The notes under the pieces: model-generated
The model's input: the letters and a program-made list of their open reading frames with translations, nothing else
Database searches by the model: none
Told to the model about the DNA's origin: nothing
Shown: in pieces, positions 9,035 through 18,164 of the stretch
Layout: each line of letters begins with the position of its first letter
Position numbering within the stretch: the stretch's first letter is position 1
Origin: Bifidobacterium catulorum
GTDB lineage: Bacteria; Actinomycetota; Actinomycetes; Actinomycetales; Bifidobacteriaceae
Length of the DNA: 64,000 bases
Direction: 5' to 3'
NCBI RefSeq assembly: GCF_003129925.1
Contig: NZ_QFFN01000007.1
Coordinates: 1-64,000 of the forward strand
Position numbers and translations under genes: made by a program

Positions 9035-10438
9035 TTACAGATCGGCGGGGCTGGAGATGGTGCCACGGATCGCGGTGGCGGCGGCCACGGCGGGCGACGC
9101 CAGATGCGTACGCGAGCCCTTGCCCTGACGTCCCTCGAAGTTGCGGTTCGACGTGGAGATGGAACGTTCGTCGGCGACCATCTTGTCGGGGTTCATGCCC
9201 AGGCACATCGAGCAGCCGGCGTTGCGCCATTCGGCACCGAAGTCCTTGAAGATCTTGTCGAGGCCTTCCTTCTCGGCCTCCAGACGCACGCGGGACGACG
9301 CCGGCACCACGAGCACGCGGTGCAGGCTCTTCGCCTTGTGATGCCCCTTCATGATGGCGGCGGCGGCGCGAAGGTCCTCGATGCGGCCGTTCGTGCAGGA
9401 GCCGATGAACACGGTGTCCACGGCGATCGACTTGATGGGCTGGCCGGGCTTGAGGCCCATGTACTTGATGGCCGATTCGGCGGCCTCGCGCTGCGTCTCG
9501 TCGGTGATGGACTCCGGGTCGGGCACGTTCGCGGTGATCGGCAGGCCCTGGCCGGGGTTGGTGCCCCACGTGACGTACGGCTGGAGGTCCTCGGCGCGCA
9601 GCGTCACCTCCTTGTCGAACACGGCGTCGTCGTCGGTCTTCAGCGTCTTCCAGTATTCGACGGCCTTGTCCCACATCTCGCCCTGCGGCGCGTGCGGACG
9701 GCCCTTGAGGTATTCGAACGTGATCTCGTCGGGGCTGACCATGCCGGCGCGGGCGCCCGCCTCGATCGACATGTTGCAGATCGTCATGCGGGCCTCCATG
9801 CTGAGCTTGTGGATGGCCTCGCCACGGTATTCGATCACGTGGCCCTGGCCGCCGCCGGTGCCGATCTTCGCGATGATCGCGAGGATGATGTCCTTGGCGG
9901 TCACGCCCTCGGGCAGCTCGCCCTCCACGTTCACGGCCATGGTCTTGAACGGCTTGAGGCTCAGGCACTGCGTGGCCATCACATGCTCCACCTCGCTGGT
10001 GCCGATGCCGAACGCGAGCGCGCCGAACGCGCCATGCGTGGACGTGTGCGAGTCGCCGCACACCACGGTCATGCCCGGCTGGGTGAGGCCCAGCTGCGGT
10101 CCGACCTGATGCACGATGCCCTGATCGGCGTCGCCGAGCGGATGCAGACGCACGCCGAACTCCTTGCAGTTCCTCTCCAGCGTGCTCAGCTGCGTGGCCG
10201 ACGTCTCGTCGGGGTTCGGCTGGTCGATGTTCACGGTCGGGGTGTTGTGGTCCTCGGTCGCGATGAGCAGGTCGGTGTGACGCGGCTTGCGGCCGGCCAG
10301 ACGCAGGCCCTCGAACGCCTGCGGGCTGGTGACCTCGTGCATGAGCATGAGGTCGATGTAGATGAGATCCGGCTCGCCGTTCTCGCCCTTGCGGACGAGA
10401 TGATCGGCCCAGACCTTCTCGGCCAATGTGGTTCCCAT
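9035..10438 (-). CDS. leuC: 3-isopropylmalate dehydratase large subunit
   Basis: LeuC is the aconitase-like catalytic subunit that carries the [4Fe-4S] cluster and works with LeuD. The 467-aa length is standard. The three cluster cysteines are visible: C348 in FIGSCTNGR and C409/C412 in [28 protein letters not shown] near residue 130 is the usual substrate-region signature. A strong AGGAGG is 5 bases before the ATG. The gene is divergent from an IclR-type regulator across 185 bp, the arrangement known for leuCD and LtbR/NdgR in other actinobacteria. Confidence 0.97.
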   Translation of the reverse strand: MGTTLAEKVWADHLVRKGENGEPDLIYIDLMLMHEVTSPQAFEGLRLAGRKPRHTDLLIATEDHNTPTVNIDQPNPDETSATQLSTLERNCKEFGVRLHPLGDADQGIVHQVGPQLGLTQPGMTVVCGDSHTSTHGAFGALAFGIGTSEVEHVMATQCLSLKPFKTMAVNVEGELPEGVTAKDIILAIIAKIGTGGGQGHVIEYRGEAIHKLSMEARMTICNMSIEAGARAGMVSPDEITFEYLKGRPHAPQGEMWDKAVEYWKTLKTDDDAVFDKEVTLRAEDLQPYVTWGTNPGQGLPITANVPDPESITDETQREAAESAIKYMGLKPGQPIKSIAVDTVFIGSCTNGRIEDLRAAAAIMKGHHKAKSLHRVLVVPASSRVRLEAEKEGLDKIFKDFGAEWRNAGCSMCLGMNPDKMVADERSISTSNRNFEGRQGKGSRTHLASPAVAAATAIRGTISSPADL

Positions 10439-10453
10439 GATGTACCTCCTAGA

Positions 10454-10616
10454 GGCGTAATCGCAACGTTTGCCGCGACGTTATCGCAACGTGTATCGAC
10501 GTCGATTCCTCTGCCTTTTCCTCGGTGACCATTCCCGTGAATAGCCCAGACACATCGAGTATGGTGCTTCGGCCAAATTACAGACTTTTGCATTTCACAT
10601 TATGAGATGGCATAAT
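10454..10616. promoter_or_regulatory. leuC / IclR-regulator divergent control region with candidate operators
   Basis: Three regular signals lie between the divergent genes. Two direct copies of GTAATCGCAACG / GTTATCGCAACG (about 10457-10468 and 10480-10491) sit close to leuC. ATCGACGTCGAT is a perfect palindrome at 10495-10506. ATTATG-N6-CATAAT (10599-10616) is an inverted repeat that ends 8 bp before the ATG of the regulator. The last overlaps AT-rich -10-like DNA and could serve autoregulation; the repeats near leuC could be activator or repressor sites. This is inference from symmetry and position. Confidence 0.45.
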
Positions 10617-10623
10617 CCCAATC

Positions 10624-11493
10624 ATGGCAATACAAAACGGCGATTCTACAACGGATGGAACATTGCAGACGAAAAAAGAAACAGTAAAAGTATTGACAAA
10701 TTCGCGCAATGCGTCCAGCCAGAGCGACGAAACGACTGCGGAACGGCCGGGTTCGGCGCGTAAGGAAGTGCATTCCGGCGTGGGTGTGCTCGACAAGACC
10801 GCCAAGATCCTCGACACGCTGGAGGGCGGTCCGGCCACCCTGGCGCAGCTGGTGAACGAGACCGGGCTGGCAAGGCCGACGGCGCACCGTCTGGCGATCG
10901 CGCTGGAGAAGCACCGGTTCATCGTGCGCGACCAGCATGGCCGGTTCGTGCTCGGCTCGCGGTTCGCGGAACTGGCGGCCGCGGCCGGCGAGGACCGTCT
11001 GCTCACCGCATGCGGCCCGATCCTGCAGACGCTGCTCGACCGCACCGGCGAGTCGGCGCAGATCTACCGGCGTCAGGGCGACCAGCGCGTGTGCATCGCG
11101 GCCGTGGAACGGTCGAGCGGTCTGCGTGACTCGATCCCCGTGGGCGCGATCCTGTCGATGGAGGCGGGGTCGGCGGCGCAGATCCTGCTCGCCTGGGAGG
11201 ATCCGGAGCGGATGCATCAGGGGCTGCGGCGCGCCAAGTTCACGATGGCGAAGCTGGCCACCGTGCGCAAACGCGGCTGGGCGGAGTCGGTGAACGAGCG
11301 CGAGGCGGGAGTGGCGTCGGTCTCCTCGCCGATACGCAACGCCTCGGGCCAGGTGATCGCGGCGATCTCCATCTCCGGGCCGACGAACCGCATGGGCACG
11401 ACCCCGGGGCAGCATTTCGCGCCGCTGGTCATGGCCGCAGGCAAGTATCTTTCCGACGCGCTGATCCGCGCCCACGCCGGCGCCGGCATGTAG
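10624..11493 (+). CDS. IclR-family transcriptional regulator, probable leucine-operon regulator
   Basis: A 289-aa protein with an N-terminal winged helix (GVLDKTAKILDTLEGGPATL ... LARPTAHRLAIALEKH, residues about 52-105) and a C-terminal IclR effector domain (SIPVGAILSMEAGSAAQILLAW, ISISGPTNRM). Its position divergent from leuCD matches LtbR of Corynebacterium and NdgR of Streptomyces, which control leuCD; function is inferred from that. The first ~50 residues are Thr/Ser/Glu-rich, outside the family domain, and have no ribosome-binding site. A GTG at 10780, about 12 bases after AAGGAA, would remove them and is an alternative start. The protein ends normally and faces the convergent metallophosphoesterase gene 18 bp away. 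Confidence 0.85.
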   Translation: MAIQNGDSTTDGTLQTKKETVKVLTNSRNASSQSDETTAERPGSARKEVHSGVGVLDKTAKILDTLEGGPATLAQLVNETGLARPTAHRLAIALEKHRFIVRDQHGRFVLGSRFAELAAAAGEDRLLTACGPILQTLLDRTGESAQIYRRQGDQRVCIAAVERSSGLRDSIPVGAILSMEAGSAAQILLAWEDPERMHQGLRRAKFTMAKLATVRKRGWAESVNEREAGVASVSSPIRNASGQVIAAISISGPTNRMGTTPGQHFAPLVMAAGKYLSDALIRAHAGAGM

Positions 11494-11511
11494 GACGCCG
11501 ACCCGGCCGGC

Positions 11512-12906
11512 CTACCGCCGTTTGCCGGTGAACCCCAGCGAGGCCACGGCGGCGGCGAACCCTGCGGCGAGCGTGGCCAAGGCGCCCGGCTTGCGCAGCA
11601 GGTTCCACGCGTCGCCCGGATTCGTGGGCACATGGCTCATCGCGAACGTATACGCCTTGCGCGTGGTCGGCTTGCCCACGATCTGACCGAACTCCAACAA
11701 CTGCGTGCGCGGCTCGTACGGATGCCGGATGTCGAATTCGAATAGTCGCGCCGCCCGCTTGTCGGGCACCGGACCATACGAGCCGAATCCACACGTCGGC
11801 GTGGCGCCGAGCATGATGCCCTCGGTCGTGCCGACGAAACCGTTGCGATGGTCGTGGCCGGCGAACAGGCCGAAATAGCCGTCGGTGTCCTTCATGATCT
11901 GGAATTCGCCGCAGTCCACGTCGGGGCAGCTCACGCCCTCTCCCAGATAGCTGCCGGGCAGCGTCTTCGATTCGTCGAGGATGTAGCAGGCGGCGTCGAA
12001 ACTGCGATACCCCTGGATCGCGTACGCCGTCGACGACGACACCGGCTTGAGCACGTCGTAGAACTGCGGGATCGGAATGTGCTGGAAGACGATGGATTTA
12101 GCGCCGATCACGGTCGGCATGGCGTCGAGGAAATCCAACGCCCTCTGGCTGGGCGAACCGTATCCGCCGGATTTCGCATAATCGCCGGAATCCACCAGCA
12201 CCAGTCCGATGACGTTGCGCCGGCCGTCCATGTCGGTCACGGGCAGGGCGAACGTGCCCGGCTCGCACGCATACGCCTCCTGATCGGCCAATCCCGAATA
12301 CGCCGCCGATACGGCGCCGCCCGGCTGCTCGGCGGCCGCCATCGGCGGGTTCAGGCATCCGGGGAACTCGCGGTAGATGTCGTTGAGTTCGGCGTTGTCC
12401 AATCCGCATTGGAAATCATGGTTGCCGAACGTGACTGCGAACGGCACGTCGCGGTCGACGAGCGGCTGCACGAACTGGCGGATCGTCCTACGCACGAGGT
12501 CGCGCGTATGGTCGAGGTCGTCCTTGTCGGGGCCGCCGTTCCTCGGCACGTCCCAACGGCGGCGTCGCGACGTCTTGGCGTAGGCGGAATCGTAGCCGGC
12601 GATCTGGTCGCCGGTGAACACGACGACGTCGGGACGGGCCGCGTCGCACGCGTTGCCGATGAGCCGGACGGTGTCGGCGGAGACCTTCGGACCGTCCTGG
12701 ATATCGGTGAGCTGGAGAACACGGAACTTGCCCGAACGATGGAACTGCAATCGCCCCAGTTTGGCGGAGACGGAGATCGGACGCTCCTCCTCGACGGCGT
12801 CGAGCAGCCTCTGGGTGTGTTCGCTCACACGGTCGCCCATCCGCTCGCCGACATGGGACAATGCGCGTCCCGCATCGGACGCGCCGCGGTGAATTCGGTC
12901 ACTCAT
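11512..12906 (-). CDS. Calcineurin-like metallophosphoesterase
   Basis: A 464-aa protein with the ordered metal-binding blocks of calcineurin-like phosphoesterases: VLQLTDIQDG, VVVFTGDQIAGYDS, AVTFGNHDFQCG, IVFQHIPIP and FGLFAGHDHRNGF. In the first block the usual Asp-x-His is Asp-Ile-Gln, so one metal ligand may differ. No signal peptide is seen at the N terminus, which is charged and could be helical. The C-terminal LATLAAGFAAAVASLGF followed by GKRR resembles a short membrane or tail-anchor segment. I start at the ATG at 12906, preceded by AGTAGGG; a GTG lies three codons earlier. The substrate is unknown. Confidence 0.8.
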   Translation of the reverse strand: MSDRIHRGASDAGRALSHVGERMGDRVSEHTQRLLDAVEEERPISVSAKLGRLQFHRSGKFRVLQLTDIQDGPKVSADTVRLIGNACDAARPDVVVFTGDQIAGYDSAYAKTSRRRRWDVPRNGGPDKDDLDHTRDLVRRTIRQFVQPLVDRDVPFAVTFGNHDFQCGLDNAELNDIYREFPGCLNPPMAAAEQPGGAVSAAYSGLADQEAYACEPGTFALPVTDMDGRRNVIGLVLVDSGDYAKSGGYGSPSQRALDFLDAMPTVIGAKSIVFQHIPIPQFYDVLKPVSSSTAYAIQGYRSFDAACYILDESKTLPGSYLGEGVSCPDVDCGEFQIMKDTDGYFGLFAGHDHRNGFVGTTEGIMLGATPTCGFGSYGPVPDKRAARLFEFDIRHPYEPRTQLLEFGQIVGKPTTRKAYTFAMSHVPTNPGDAWNLLRKPGALATLAAGFAAAVASLGFTGKRR

Positions 12907-13002
12907 AACCACCACCCTACTTCACCTGTACCGAGAATCAACCGCATCGGGCAGACGACGTCGGAAATTCATCCGACGGACACGACCGGCAACGATGCGG
13001 CA

Positions 13003-15162
13003 TCATCCGCGGCCGGGGATCACCTGGCCGCGGAACCGCACGCGCTTGACCTTCGGCTCGGGATACTCCTTCGTCCGCAACGGCACGATCTCGACTATCG
13101 GACGGTCGAACGCCAGTCCATACCATGCGAGCGGATTGCCGGCCACCGAACGGATCGCGTACTTGAGGCGGATGGCGAACCGTTCCAGATCCTTGATGTC
13201 GGATTCGGGGACCAGCGACTTCTTGATGAACACATAGCGCGTGGCCGCGATGTCGGCCGTCTCGCCGTTCCATCCCGGATAGGCGTTGCGCTGCGGGGGC
13301 AGTTCGCCGGTGCGCAGCAGTTCGCGCATGATCACACGCAGCATGGGGCGCACACGCTGCGGCTCCTTGTATCCCAACCGTATGCGCACACGGATGAGAT
13401 GGCCCTGCGCATACGGCTGCGCCGACCACTCCTCCCCATACGGATGGTCGCTGATCAGCACCGTCACCACCCAATAGGCGTACGCGCGCTTGGGATTGCC
13501 GGCGAAGATGCTGCGCGGGATGTCGCCGTCGACGCGGTCGGTGGTCATGTCGGGCGTGAGGAACACGAGGTTGCCGGCGGTGAGTGGCACGTCGTCGTCG
13601 GTGGACAGGCGGATCAGCTCGTCCTCGAAACCGGCGATCTTCACGCGACGGCGCGCCTTGCGTTCGACGCGCGTGCCCTCCTCCCATGAGATCATGACGG
13701 CGAGCACCGCCGCACACACCATGACGCTGAACCAGCCGCCGTTGAGGAACTTCATCAGGCAGGAGACCATGAACGCCGTGTCGAGCGCGCCGAAGCCGAC
13801 GAGCATGGCGGCGGCCCCGAAACGGCGCTGCCAGTCGTGCAGGCCGGGCCACACGTGCAGGATGTAGGCGGCGAGCTGGATGGACGTGGTGACCATGGCC
13901 ACGCTGAGCGCCAGACCGTACGCGCCCTCCATATGATGGCTGTCCTTGAACATGAGCACGGCGATGATCGTCAGGCCGCACAGCGTCCAGTTCACGGCGG
14001 GAATGTACAGCTGGCCCTTGGTGACGGAGGGATACAGCACCTTGAGATGCGGCATCCAGTTGACGGACGTGGCCTCCTTGACCATGGTGAACGCGCCGGT
14101 GATCAGCGCCTGAGAGGCGATGACGCCGGCCGCCACGGCGAACACGACGGCGAATCCGCGCAGCTGCTCCGGCATCATCTGGAAGAACGGGCTGACGTTG
14201 CCGGTGAACGCCGGATCGCCCGCATGGTCGAGGATCCACGCGCTTTCGCCGGTGTAGCACACCAGCAGGCACACCACGACGATCGGGAACGTGGCGTGGA
14301 TGGGTTTGATGCCGGCATGGCCGATGTCGGAATACAGGGCCTCCGCGCCGGTGACGCAGAGGAACACGCTGCCGAGCACGGCGAATCCGGCATGGTTCTG
14401 CGACGACAGCAGGAACGAGATGCCGTTCCACGGGTTGAGCGCGCCCAGAAACAGTTCGGGATGACGCATGGCGTGCGGCAGGCCGGCGCCGGCGATGAAC
14501 AGGCACCAGACGAGCATGACGGGGCCGAACAGGCGGCCGATGCTCGTGGTGCCGTTGCGCTGCAGCAGGAACAGCAGCACGATGACGACGAGGCTCATGA
14601 CCATCACCGTGTGAGTGTCGAGCCAGGCGAGCGCCGGAATGGTGCGCAGACCCTCCATCGCGGACGTGATGCTCACCGCGGGCGTGAAGACGCCGTCGGC
14701 CAGGAACGCGGCCGCGCCGATCATGGCCGGCGCGATCAGCCACTTCCAATGCCGGCGCACGAGCACATACAACGCCAGGATGCCGCCTTCGCCCTTGTTG
14801 TCGGCACGCAGGGCGATGAGCACGTATTTCAGCGTGGCGATGAGCATGAGCGTCCAGAAGACGAGGCTCAGCACACCCACGACGAAGTCGGTCGTCACCG
14901 CGGCGAGGCCGCCCTGGCCGGCAAGCACTGCGGGCAGCGTGTACACGGGGCTGGTGAGCAGGTCGCCGTAGACGATGCCGAGCGCCACCAGCGCCGTGCC
15001 CACATTCAGCGGGATGCCTCGCCCGCCCGGTGCCACGCGCGTGCCGCCACGTCGGCCGCGGCCGGCGCCGACGATACGGGAGATGCGGGTGGTTTTCGTC
15101 TTCGGCTTCGATTTGGCTTTGGCTTTCGACCGTGGTTGTGTACTGTCACCGCTGGCGCTCAT
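13003..15162 (-). CDS. kup: KUP-family potassium uptake transporter
   Basis: A 719-aa membrane protein of the Kup/HAK/KUP family, which imports K+ driven by the proton gradient. The family signature GIVYGDLLTSPVYTLP lies at about residues 62-77, followed by DNKGEGGILALYVLVRR, FLADGVFTPAVSI and TGAEALYSDIGHAG; about twelve hydrophobic segments precede a C-terminal cytoplasmic domain from about residue 520. An unusually basic, Lys/Thr/Arg/Gly-rich N-terminal tail of about 50 residues precedes the first membrane span. GGGGGAGA lies ahead of the ATG. The gene appears monocistronic. Confidence 0.95.
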   Translation of the reverse strand: MSASGDSTQPRSKAKAKSKPKTKTTRISRIVGAGRGRRGGTRVAPGGRGIPLNVGTALVALGIVYGDLLTSPVYTLPAVLAGQGGLAAVTTDFVVGVLSLVFWTLMLIATLKYVLIALRADNKGEGGILALYVLVRRHWKWLIAPAMIGAAAFLADGVFTPAVSITSAMEGLRTIPALAWLDTHTVMVMSLVVIVLLFLLQRNGTTSIGRLFGPVMLVWCLFIAGAGLPHAMRHPELFLGALNPWNGISFLLSSQNHAGFAVLGSVFLCVTGAEALYSDIGHAGIKPIHATFPIVVVCLLVCYTGESAWILDHAGDPAFTGNVSPFFQMMPEQLRGFAVVFAVAAGVIASQALITGAFTMVKEATSVNWMPHLKVLYPSVTKGQLYIPAVNWTLCGLTIIAVLMFKDSHHMEGAYGLALSVAMVTTSIQLAAYILHVWPGLHDWQRRFGAAAMLVGFGALDTAFMVSCLMKFLNGGWFSVMVCAAVLAVMISWEEGTRVERKARRRVKIAGFEDELIRLSTDDDVPLTAGNLVFLTPDMTTDRVDGDIPRSIFAGNPKRAYAYWVVTVLISDHPYGEEWSAQPYAQGHLIRVRIRLGYKEPQRVRPMLRVIMRELLRTGELPPQRNAYPGWNGETADIAATRYVFIKKSLVPESDIKDLERFAIRLKYAIRSVAGNPLAWYGLAFDRPIVEIVPLRTKEYPEPKVKRVRFRGQVIPGRG

Positions 15163-15421
15163 CTGCCGGTCTCCCCCTTGTGAACCCTATGAAAGGACAT
15201 CGTCCCCGCTTACGACAATGCCGAATGCCCAAGGTCGAGGATCCGGCATCGGTCGGCGTGCGTCCGACGTCCGATATCAGCCATCGTGAAAGGTTTTGCG
15301 AGCACCGCTCACGTTACTCCGAACAACGGCGGCGAAGACCGGCCCTAACGGATTCCAAACGAAAAAGCGGCCATATGTTAACGAAGCGCTAACGTCATGG
15401 ATCACCATCCCGACAAGCGGG

Positions 15422-15592
15422 GTCATATTGTCGGGTACCGGACCATATTGCCGATGCGCGGGACCATGTCGTCGGTGCAGAGCGGCTACATTGCCGAACG
15501 CCCGGGCCACACCGCCGGCGTTCGAGACCACGCCGTCAGCGCGTGAAGCCGCACCGCCAGCGAACGGAGCCGTGCCGCCGACGGCCCACGCC
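15422..15592. repeat. Degenerate 21-bp tandem repeat, eight units
   Basis: The 15163-15668 gap has no recognised gene. From 15422 eight units follow at a 21-base step (one is 24 bases), each beginning like ACACCGCCG and ending CGNGNCC, for example at 15488, 15509, 15530, 15551 and 15572. Because 21 is a multiple of three, the minus strand stays open here and would encode Gly-rich heptapeptide repeats (about 15277-15594, 105 codons). I see no ribosome-binding site or family match, so I treat it as non-coding repeat DNA. The remaining part of the gap (15163-15421) is the kup upstream region. Confidence 0.6.
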
Positions 15593-15668
15593 ACGCACGC
15601 GGATACTACAACACCATGGTGATAACAAAAAACCTCGCAGAATCATTCGATTCGCGAGGCCGTATTCG

Positions 15669-15740
15669 CTGGGGTACCTGGACTCGAACCAAGAATGGAT
15701 GAACCAGAATCACCTGTGTTGCCAATTACACCATACCCCA
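15669..15740 (-). tRNA. tRNA-Gln (CTG)
   Basis: The minus strand folds into a full cloverleaf: acceptor TGGGGTA/TACCCCA with discriminator G, D-stem GTG/CAC, anticodon loop TTCTGGT giving CTG, and T-loop TTCGAGT. CCA is not encoded. It is separated by 37 bp from tRNA-Glu, and both lie just beyond the 3' side of gltX. No glutaminyl-tRNA synthetase is in the window; in many actinobacteria Gln-tRNA is made by GltX plus the GatCAB amidotransferase. Confidence 0.95.
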
Positions 15741-15777
15741 ATTGGCGCGGAGCAGTCTTGCGACTGCTCCGTAGTCG

Positions 15778-15850
15778 TACCCCCAACCGGATTTGAACCG
15801 GTGTTGGCGCCGTGAGAGGGCGTAGTACTAGACCGCTATACGATGGGGGC
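15778..15850 (-). tRNA. tRNA-Glu (CTC)
   Basis: The cloverleaf is visible on the minus strand: acceptor GCCCCCA/TGGGGGT, D-arm GTATAGCGGTCTAGTAC, anticodon loop CTCTCAC giving CTC, and T-arm ACCGG-TTCAAAT-CCGGT. The outermost anticodon-stem pair (A27-C43) appears mismatched and the first acceptor pair is G-U. CCA is not encoded. It is the upstream member of a tRNA-Glu/tRNA-Gln pair. Confidence 0.93.
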
Positions 15851-15952
15851 TTAATTATCAATCAGTTCAGCGACGTCAATTACTGACTGTTCAGTTCAGC
15901 AACTTCCGTCATTTCCCTGACCGGACTGCGGTGTGAACCGCAACGAGTGATT

Positions 15953-15981
15953 AATATACGCGAGCACCACGAAGTGCGCAA
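15953..15981 (-). promoter_or_regulatory. Candidate promoter of the tRNA-Glu/tRNA-Gln pair
   Basis: On the minus strand TTGCGC (15981-15976) is followed after exactly 17 bases by TATATT (15958-15953), about 100 bases upstream of tRNA-Glu. The rest of the 15851-16314 gap holds no gene that I can support; it also contains two CAGTTCAGC direct repeats (near 15864 and 15890) and the gltX terminator. Confidence 0.4.
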
Positions 15982-16227
15982 CCCTCGGCGTGTCGCGATT
16001 GGAGGAATCACTTGTTTTCGTTGATATATCAACGATTATCGACGTTTTGGCTGTTGTGCGGAATACTGCTGTAAAGAACGTCGTCATAAGGCATGATGGC
16101 ATGCGGCACGATGTCGGGAAACGACGATGAATCCAAACGATGCACTCACAGACACGTCGGCATCCGATGACGTTCCCGGAAAAGGAATCCATCATCCGGT
16201 TCCTTATGCGCCCCACATACCAAACGG

Positions 16228-16254
16228 CCCGCCGTCCCATATGGGAACGGCGGG
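16228..16254 (-). terminator. Hairpin downstream of gltX
   Basis: CCCGCCGT-CCCAT (16228-16240) pairs with ATGGG-A-ACGGCGGG (16241-16254), a 13-bp stem with one bulged A and a tight loop, about 60 bases after the gltX stop. No clear T run follows, so it is a probable rather than certain terminator. Confidence 0.5.
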
Positions 16255-16314
16255 CGAGACGGCATCGGAATCATCGGTCGCGTTCCGACGCCACGTACAC
16301 GTCACAGATGGGCG

Positions 16315-17853
16315 TCACAGATGGGCGCGGAGGTTCCTCAGACGGGCGACCGAGACCGGCTTGCCCACGATCTCCATGGACTCGAACAGCGGCGGGGAGA
16401 CGCGGCGGCCCGACATGGCCACACGCACCGGACCGAACGCCAGACGCGGCTTGTAACCACCCTCCTCGATGAGCGCCTTGTTCAGGGTCTCATGAAGGTT
16501 GTCGGTCTTCCAATCGGCCTCGTCGACGGCGTCGAGGGCCTCGATGGCCTTGTCGAGCACGTCGGGGGCCGACGCCTTGAGCTGCTTGTTGGCATCGGCG
16601 TCGGGTTCGAGATACTCCTCGGCGGAGAGCAGCGAACCGACCATGCCGGCGACCTCGCCCAGCAGACGCACACGGGACTGCACGAGCGGGGCGGCGGCGG
16701 TGAGCACGCTCTTCTCACGGTCGGTGAGGGCATCCCAATTGTCGGCGGAGACCACGCCGTCGCGATGCAGGTACGGCACGGAACGGTTGAGGAAGTCCTG
16801 CGGTTCGAGCATGCGCACGTGCTCGGCGTTGATGGCGATGGCCTTGTCGATGTCGAAATGCGCCGGATTCGCCTTCACGTTGCGGATGTCGAACTTCTCG
16901 ATCATCTCGTCCATGGAGAACACGTCGCGGTCGGCGCTGATCGACCAGCCCAGCAGCGCCAAGTAGTTGAGCAGGCCCTCGCGGATGAAGCCATGGTCGC
17001 GGTGCAGGAACAGGTTGGACTCGGGATCGCGCTTGGAAAGCTTCTTCTTGCCCTTGCCCATCACGTACGGCATGTGGCCGAACAGCGGCATCTCCTTGGC
17101 CACGCCCAGCTCGATCAGGTAGCGGTACAGCACGATCTGACGCGGGGTGGAGCTCAGCAGGTCCTCGCCGCGCAGCACCACGTTGATGCGCATCATGGCA
17201 TCGTCCACGGGGTTGGTGAGCGTGTACAGCGGGTCGCCGTTCGGGCGGACGATCACATAGTCCGGCACGGAACCGGCCTTGAACTCGATGCGGCCTCGGA
17301 TCAGATCGTCGAAGGCGATGTCCTCGTCGGGCATGCGCAGGCGGATGGCGGGCTTGCGGCCCTCGGCGCGGAAGGCGTCCTTCTGCTCCTCGGTGAGGTT
17401 GCGGTCGTAGCCGTCGTAGCCGAAGGCCTTCGGACGGCCGGCGGCCACGTTGCGGGCCTCGATCTCCTCGGGCGTGGAGAAGGACTCATAGGCGTAGCCG
17501 GCCTCAAGCAGCTTCGCGGCAACGTCCTTGTAGATGTCGGTGCGTTCGGACTGGCGGTACGGGCCATCGGGGCCGCCGACCTCCACGCCCTCGCCCCAGT
17601 CGAGGCCGAGCCACTTCAGGGCATCGAGAATCTGGTTGTAGCTCTCCTCGGAATCACGCTGGGCGTCGGTGTCCTCGATGCGGAACACGAAGGTGCCGTG
17701 CGTGTGACGGGCCTCGGCCCAGTTGAACAGTGCGGTGCGGACCATGCCCACGTGCGGGGTGCCGGTCGGCGAGGGGCAGAAGCGGACGCGAACGTTCTCG
17801 GGCAGTTCGGGCTTCGCTTCGGACTTTGCGTTTTCAACATGCTCTTCAGTCAT
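16315..17853 (-). CDS. gltX: Glutamyl-tRNA synthetase
   Basis: GltX charges tRNA-Glu with glutamate. This 512-aa protein is a class I synthetase: the HIGH-type motif is [12 protein letters not shown] (residues 26-37) and the KMSKS-type motif is KLSKR (271-275), with the catalytic core [15 protein letters not shown] between them. With tRNA-Gln next door and no GlnRS seen, it is probably non-discriminating and also charges tRNA-Gln, an inference from actinobacterial biology. The ATG is preceded by TAGGGCG. The end of the gene lies in a 14-base direct duplication (GTCACAGATGGGCG at 16301 and 16315) that covers the TGA stop. Confidence 0.96.
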   Translation of the reverse strand: MTEEHVENAKSEAKPELPENVRVRFCPSPTGTPHVGMVRTALFNWAEARHTHGTFVFRIEDTDAQRDSEESYNQILDALKWLGLDWGEGVEVGGPDGPYRQSERTDIYKDVAAKLLEAGYAYESFSTPEEIEARNVAAGRPKAFGYDGYDRNLTEEQKDAFRAEGRKPAIRLRMPDEDIAFDDLIRGRIEFKAGSVPDYVIVRPNGDPLYTLTNPVDDAMMRINVVLRGEDLLSSTPRQIVLYRYLIELGVAKEMPLFGHMPYVMGKGKKKLSKRDPESNLFLHRDHGFIREGLLNYLALLGWSISADRDVFSMDEMIEKFDIRNVKANPAHFDIDKAIAINAEHVRMLEPQDFLNRSVPYLHRDGVVSADNWDALTDREKSVLTAAAPLVQSRVRLLGEVAGMVGSLLSAEEYLEPDADANKQLKASAPDVLDKAIEALDAVDEADWKTDNLHETLNKALIEEGGYKPRLAFGPVRVAMSGRRVSPPLFESMEIVGKPVSVARLRNLRAHL

Positions 17854-17897
17854 ACGCCCTATTGTGCCGCGTCAACGGGACGGAAGCCGGGTGTTTT

Positions 17898-17979
17898 CCC
17901 CCGAAAATGCGAGTCGTAGGGCTTTGGGCCGGTGGAGGCGACGATTCCCGCAAAGCCTCACGACTCCGGTTTTCCCGCG
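17898..17979. repeat. Long imperfect palindrome between gltX and the ABC permease
   Basis: GAGTCGTAGGGCTTTG (17911-17926) pairs with CAAAGCCTCACGACTC (17951-17966), 14 of 16 positions, and the pairing continues outward (CCCCCGAAAATGC against CGGTTTTCCCGCGG). The centre of 24 bases is GC-rich. It lies in the 311-bp gap between divergently transcribed genes, so it is not a simple terminator. A TATACT hexamer near 18033 may belong to the permease promoter; otherwise I see nothing in this gap. Confidence 0.55.
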
Positions 17980-18164
17980 GAGAGCGCCCAAAACGGCCCT
18001 CGGGGCGCGTTCCGCACGTCCCCGATATTCTCCTATACTGTGTGGTTGGAAGTTTTTGGTTGGATATCGTTGACCCTCGGCCGTTCCGCGCGCAGGCTCC
18101 TCACCTTACTGCTCACCGCGACTGGCCGCCACGGCCGCGCACGAGCGCGAGGAGGCAAGGTGAC

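Noticed and set aside
10439-10623. T-box or leucine leader peptide before leuC
   Set aside because: No specifier-loop architecture or Leu-rich short frame is visible; the divergent IclR gene offers a simpler explanation.
15896-16240. Minus-strand open frame of 114 codons between tRNA-Glu and gltX
   Set aside because: No ribosome-binding site, no recognisable motif, and it overlaps the likely tRNA promoter and the gltX terminator.
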